Assembly: GCA_003559755.1 (NCBI GenBank)
Contig: PWKM01000039.1
Span: 1 to 19,673, forward strand
Source: Planctomycetota bacterium
GTDB lineage: Bacteria; Planctomycetota; PUPC01
Length of the DNA: 19,673 nucleotides
Direction of reading: 5' to 3'
The position numbers and the translations under genes are program-made. Every line of letters begins with the position of its first letter. Within the stretch, counting starts at the first letter, position 1. Shown here one piece after another: positions 16,596-19,673 of the stretch. Below the pieces are notes generated by a model. The model was not told the origin of the DNA and ran no database searches. It worked only from the letters and a program-made list of their open reading frames with translations.

Positions 16596-17639
16596 CTATT
16601 CCTCGTCTTCGGTGTTCTCGGTCGGCGGTTCGGCCAGCCCCTTTTCGATCAGTATTTTCCCGACCAGCTCGTCGCAGGTCTCGGGGTTGTCCTTGAGGAA
16701 CTGGCGTGCCCGCTCGCGGCCCTGGCCGAGCCGGAGGTCGCCATATGAATACCAGGAGCCGGACCGGCTGACCAGGTCGCACTCCTCGGCCAGGTCGAGC
16801 ACGTCGCCGTCGCGGGAGATGCCCTCGCCGAACAGGATGTCGAACTCGACCCGCCGGAACGGGGGGGCGACCTTGTTCTTGACCACGGTGACCCGGGTGC
16901 GGTTCCCCACGAACTGGTCGCCGTCCTTGATGCTGCCGACCCGCCGCATGTCGAGCCGGAGCGAGGCGTAGAACTTGAGCGCCCGGCCGCCGGGGGTGGT
17001 CTCGGGGTTGCCGAACATGACCCCGATCTTCATCCGAATCTGGTTGGTGAAGATCATCGAGGTCTGGCTCTTCTTGATGGCCCCGGAGAGTTTCCGCATT
17101 GCCTGCGACATCAGCCGGGCCTGGAGGCCGACGTGGGTGTCGCCCATCTCGCCCTCGATCTCGGCCCGGGGGACCAGGGCGGCGACCGAATCGACCACCA
17201 CCACGTCCAGCGCGTTGCTCCGGATCAGCATCTCGGCCATGTCCAGCGCCTGCTCGCCCGAGTCCGGCTGGGAGACGAGCAGCGAGTCGGTATCGACGCC
17301 CACGTTCCGGGCGTAGGTGGGGTCGAGGGCGTGTTCGGTGTCGATGAACGCGGCCGACCCGCCCATCCTCTGGGCGTTGGCCATCACGTGGTAGCACAGG
17401 GTGGTCTTGCCCGACGACTCGGGGCCATAGACCTCCGTGATCCGGCCGCGGGGGATGCCGCCCACCCCGATCGCGATGTCGAGCGACAGCGAGCCGGTGC
17501 TGATGCTGGGCACCTCGGGAAACGCGTCGTCGCCCAGCCGCATGATCGCGCCCTTGCCGTATTGCTTCTCGATTTCCTGCACCGCCCGGTCCAACGCCTT
17601 TTCCTTCTGCGCCTCGGGCGACTGTGTCTGTTTTGCCAT
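16596..17639 (-). CDS. recA: Recombinase RecA
   Basis: ATP-dependent strand-exchange protein that also triggers SOS repressor cleavage; 347 residues, normal length. Walker A is GPESSGKT (72-79), the catalytic Glu is E102 in DTEHALDP, and Walker B is VVVVD ending at D150. DNA-binding loop L2 lies at about 194-215 (from SMIFTNQIRMK). The C-terminus is short and acidic (ENTEDEE), as usual. I chose ATG 17639, preceded by AAGGG at good spacing. An upstream in-frame Met adds 12 residues (ALWDQKEEGIA) that are not part of the conserved protein. Between thpR and recA a 159-base gap holds a hairpin and a GAAC-N10-GTTC dyad that might be regulatory. alaS follows. Confidence 0.98.
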   Translation of the reverse strand: MAKQTQSPEAQKEKALDRAVQEIEKQYGKGAIMRLGDDAFPEVPSISTGSLSLDIAIGVGGIPRGRITEVYGPESSGKTTLCYHVMANAQRMGGSAAFIDTEHALDPTYARNVGVDTDSLLVSQPDSGEQALDMAEMLIRSNALDVVVVDSVAALVPRAEIEGEMGDTHVGLQARLMSQAMRKLSGAIKKSQTSMIFTNQIRMKIGVMFGNPETTPGGRALKFYASLRLDMRRVGSIKDGDQFVGNRTRVTVVKNKVAPPFRRVEFDILFGEGISRDGDVLDLAEECDLVSRSGSWYSYGDLRLGQGRERARQFLKDNPETCDELVGKILIEKGLAEPPTENTEDEE

Positions 17640-17710
17640 TGCTATCCCTTCTTCTTTCTGGTCCCAGAGGGCCAATAAATTATCAGAGCGAGTCCCGCCC
17701 GCAGTGCCGG

Positions 17711-17751
17711 GAACAAGGACGCCGGTTCGGCCGCCGTGCGACTGGCGGCCG
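17711..17751 (-). promoter_or_regulatory. recA upstream region: GAAC-N10-GTTC dyad and GC hairpin
   Basis: GAAC (17711-17714) and GTTC (17725-17728) form an inverted pair ten bases apart. Next to it CGGCCGCC (17728-17735) and GGCGGCCG (17744-17751) form an eight-pair hairpin, about 48 bases after the thpR stop. The hairpin could end the thpR transcript. The dyad resembles half-sites of Gram-positive SOS boxes but with a longer spacer (N10 rather than N4), so assignment as a LexA site is weak. Confidence 0.25.
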
Positions 17752-17798
17752 TGAGCGATGCCCGGTGTGCCTTTGCGCCCGCACGTCCGGACGGGATA

Positions 17799-18353
17799 TT
17801 ATCCGCCCAGCGGTTGTCTCGCAACCTGATCGTACTCGGCGCCCGCGGGGGTCAGCGTGCTCTTGTACAGCACGAGCTCCGCCCCGGGGCACGTCCCGTA
17901 TGTCTTCTCCGGCTGGCCCGCGATCATCTCCGACAGTTGGCGGGCGCCGCGCGTCGTTTTCACCCGCCCGATGGTGACATGCGGGGTGAACCGCTTATCG
18001 GGATCGAAGCCCAGCGGCCGCAGGGCCTTCTCCAGGCGTCCGTGGAGCTTCCGGATATCCTCGCCGCCCGCGGACACACCGGCCCAGATCACCCGCGGCC
18101 GGCCGTGCTGCGGGAAGGTGCCGATACCGTGCACGTCGAACTCGAACGGCTCCTGCCCCGCGGCCTCGGTCATCGCCGCTTGCACCTTCTCAACGGTATC
18201 GTCTTCGATATCGCCGAGGAATTTCATCGTGACGTGGAGGTTCGACGCCGGGACCCATTTCACCTTCGTCGGCGCATCCGCCAGCTCGTTCTGGACCCGG
18301 GCGAGCCGCAGACGCACCTCTTCGGTCACGTCGATTCCGATGAATGCCCGCAC
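17799..18353 (-). CDS. thpR: RNA 2',3'-cyclic phosphodiesterase (LigT/ThpR family)
   Basis: 2H phosphoesterase, 184 residues, typical length. The two catalytic HxT motifs are present: H40-V-T42 in LHVTMKFLG and H125-V-T127 in PHVTIGRV. Family members open 2',3'-cyclic phosphates on RNA ends to 2'-phosphates and show RNA ligase activity in vitro; the physiological role is unclear. The start is GTG at 18353 with GAGG about seven to ten bases upstream. The gene lies 49 bases after the PfkB-family gene, with a strong hairpin in that gap, and 159 bases before recA. Confidence 0.94.
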   Translation of the reverse strand: MRAFIGIDVTEEVRLRLARVQNELADAPTKVKWVPASNLHVTMKFLGDIEDDTVEKVQAAMTEAAGQEPFEFDVHGIGTFPQHGRPRVIWAGVSAGGEDIRKLHGRLEKALRPLGFDPDKRFTPHVTIGRVKTTRGARQLSEMIAGQPEKTYGTCPGAELVLYKSTLTPAGAEYDQVARQPLGG

Positions 18354-18370
18354 AACACCGCCTCGTCTGC

Positions 18371-18398
18371 GGGCCGCCCGTCCGGGATTGGGCGGCCC
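18371..18398 (-). terminator. Strong nine-pair GC hairpin after the sugar kinase gene
   Basis: GGGCCGCCC (18371-18379) and GGGCGGCCC (18390-18398) are perfect nine-base arms with a ten-base loop. It starts four bases after the kinase stop and ends 17 bases before the thpR start. No T-run follows. It is the most stable inverted repeat seen in the window and may attenuate thpR or protect the kinase mRNA 3' end. Confidence 0.45.
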
Positions 18399-18402
18399 TG
18401 GT

Positions 18403-19311
18403 TTACTCGTGCCACCCGATCATGCCCAGCAGTTCCTCGCGCCGCCGCTCGATATCGTCCATCGTCACTCGCCGGAGCCCGTCGATGCTGAACTCCTCGA
18501 TGCAGAAGGAAGCCATCACCGTGCCGTAGAGCAGGCCCGTCTTGATCGTTGGCAGCGACCAGTCGCCCCTGCCTGCGATATATCCCATCAGCGCCCCGCC
18601 GAAGCAATCGCCGGCCCCGGTCGGGTCGTTGACGTCCTCGGTCATCCAGGCGTGCAGGGCGCGGGGCCGTCCCTCGGCGAACAGGATGGCCCCGTGTTCG
18701 CCCTTCTTTATCACCACGATGTCCGGCCCCATCTCGGCGAGGAGCCGGGCGGCGGTGAGCAGGTTGACCTCGCCGGTCAGCAGCCGGGCTTCCTCGTCGT
18801 TGACCACCACCGCCTTCACCCGGTCCAGCACCTCGATCACCCCGTCGCGGTCGCCCTCGATCCAGTGGTTCATCGTATCGAGGAGAGCCGCCTTCCGGTC
18901 GGGCAATTGGTCCAGCACCGCCTTTTGGGCCGGCGGTGCCCCGTTGGCCAGGAACACGTAGTCCGAGTCGAGGTATTCCGCGGGCAGGGTGGTGTCGTAA
19001 TCGGCGAACACGTTCAGTTGGATGTCTTCGGTGGTCCGGTCCAGAAACGAGTCGCTATACCGGCCCGTCCACTTGAGTGTCTTGCCGCCGGGGACCACCC
19101 GGATGCCCGTGACGTCGATGTTGTGCTCGTGAAGCTCCTCGAGATATGAATCGGGCATGTCTTCGCCCACGGGGCTTACGATGCGCGTCGGGGTGAAGAA
19201 GCTGGCGGCGTATGCGGCGTATGTGGCCGACCCGCCGAGCACCTCTTCGGCCGAACCGTCGGCCGTCTTGACGGTGTCGAACGCAACTGAGCCAACTACA
19301 AGCAGGGACAT
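18403..19311 (-). CDS. PfkB-family carbohydrate kinase
   Basis: Ribokinase-fold sugar or nucleoside kinase, 302 residues. The glycine-rich substrate motif lies at VLGGSATYAA (24-33). The C-terminal PfkB signature is NDPTGAGDCFGG (228-239), with anion-hole GAGD (232-235) and catalytic base D235. An ATP-site stretch VVIKKGEHGAI (199-209) precedes it. The exact sugar is not evident; ribokinase, fructokinase and adenosine kinase all share these motifs. I chose ATG 19311, with GGAGAG directly upstream. The frame extends 13 codons further, but that part overlaps the probable transcription start region. It has its own promoter at 19341-19369. thpR follows. Confidence 0.92.
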   Translation of the reverse strand: MSLLVVGSVAFDTVKTADGSAEEVLGGSATYAAYAASFFTPTRIVSPVGEDMPDSYLEELHEHNIDVTGIRVVPGGKTLKWTGRYSDSFLDRTTEDIQLNVFADYDTTLPAEYLDSDYVFLANGAPPAQKAVLDQLPDRKAALLDTMNHWIEGDRDGVIEVLDRVKAVVVNDEEARLLTGEVNLLTAARLLAEMGPDIVVIKKGEHGAILFAEGRPRALHAWMTEDVNDPTGAGDCFGGALMGYIAGRGDWSLPTIKTGLLYGTVMASFCIEEFSIDGLRRVTMDDIERRREELLGMIGWHE

Positions 19312-19340
19312 GTTCTCTCCGCATCCATTGAAGGTTCTCA

Positions 19341-19369
19341 CGTATAACATACCTTGTGTTTATGGTCAA
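19341..19369 (-). promoter_or_regulatory. Sigma-70 promoter with extended -10 for the sugar kinase gene
   Basis: On the minus strand TTGACC (19364-19369) and TATACG (19341-19346) are 17 bases apart, and a TG one base before the -10 box gives an extended -10. Transcription would start near 19334, with a leader of about 23 bases to ATG 19311. The match to consensus is good and the position is right. Confidence 0.6.
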
Positions 19370-19380
19370 GGGCTCCCGCC

Positions 19381-19406
19381 GCACATCGGCCCGTGTGGCC
19401 CCGTGC
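19381..19406 (-). terminator. Imperfect hairpin after the sulfatase gene
   Basis: GCAC...GTGC encloses GGCC...GGCC around a five-base loop, with unpaired bases between the two stems. It sits 12 bases after the sulfatase stop and before the kinase promoter, where a transcript end is expected, but there is no T-run. Confidence 0.25.
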
Positions 19407-19418
19407 CGCTATGGTGTT

Positions 19419-19673
19419 TCATGCCCCCCAGACGCGGGGCATCCAGAGCGATTCCTTGGCCATCTCGGCGAACAGGAGTTTCCGTGTGAGCTCCGCCTTG
19501 CGTTCGTGGTGTGCGGGGTCGGCCCACAGGTTGCGATACTCGCCGGGATCGACCTGAAGGTCGAACAGTTCCCCGTAGTCGCGGTTGCAGTACACGGTAA
19601 GCTTGTATCGGTCTTCGACGTAGGTCTTGGCGTGGATGGTGGTTGGCTGGTGCCGGTTCTCGACGACCACGTG
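19419..19673 (-). CDS. Sulfatase, C-terminal fragment (runs off the window)
   Basis: Only the last 84 codons or so are in the window; the frame is open to the edge and the start lies beyond it. The visible part carries the conserved end of type I sulfatases: DRYKLTVYCNRDYGELFDLQ followed by VDPGEYRNLWADP, then a helix-like tail. The catalytic formylglycine motif CxPxR would be in the missing N-terminal part, so activity cannot be judged. Sulfatases remove sulfate esters from polysaccharides or lipids and are abundant in Planctomycetota. Some phosphonate or phosphoglycerol hydrolases share this fold, but the DPGEYRNL signature favours a sulfatase. Confidence 0.85.
   Translation of the reverse strand, partial: HVVVENRHQPTTIHAKTYVEDRYKLTVYCNRDYGELFDLQVDPGEYRNLWADPAHHERKAELTRKLLFAEMAKESLWMPRVWGA

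Noticed and set aside
17679..17684. GATAAT as a -10 box for recA
   Set aside because: No acceptable -35 hexamer lies 16-18 bases upstream and there is no extended -10 TG, so I did not call a promoter.

Overview
This is a GC-rich bacterial chromosomal segment carrying mostly housekeeping genes, densely packed and mostly on the minus strand. I infer Planctomycetota or a PVC relative at moderate confidence. The reasons are a fused lysophospholipid transporter/acyltransferase/acyl-ACP synthetase, a sulfatase and TIM-barrel sugar isomerase in a high-GC genome, and mixed use of clear and absent Shine-Dalgarno sites. No marker in the window proves this. Nothing looks phage-derived, transposable or CRISPR-like.

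Left part (plus strand, 1-6082): a histidine kinase cut by the window edge is translationally coupled (ATGA overlap) to an NtrC-type sigma-54 activator. After a 218-base gap comes one 1150-residue protein. It joins an LplT-like MFS flippase, a PlsC-type acyltransferase and an AMP-forming acyl-ACP synthetase, so phospholipid repair by lysolipid uptake and re-acylation is carried on one chain.

Middle (minus strand, 6101-11874): an SMP-30/gluconolactonase-family hydrolase and a nitrilase-superfamily amidohydrolase form a likely two-gene unit. Upstream of them lies the protein quality-control run tRNA-Gly(GCC) - tig - clpP - clpX, read leftwards. A perfect-consensus sigma-70 promoter (TTGACA, 17 bases, TATAAT) sits directly before the tRNA. 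A second, divergent promoter points into a plus-strand J-domain protein with a TPR-like C-terminus. Three chaperone/protease functions and a co-chaperone therefore surround one promoter region.

Right part (minus strand, 13007-19673): a partial sulfatase at the window edge, a PfkB-family sugar kinase with its own extended -10 promoter, thpR, recA, alaS and a sugar-phosphate isomerase/epimerase-like TIM barrel. recA and alaS are 43 bases apart and probably cotranscribed.

No clearly undescribed system is visible. The most interesting points are the triple fusion, possible sigma-54-like elements between the sigma-54 activator and the fusion gene, the tRNA-tig transcription unit with its leader hairpin, the divergent chaperone promoters, and a recurring pattern of gene-end hairpins lacking U-tracts.
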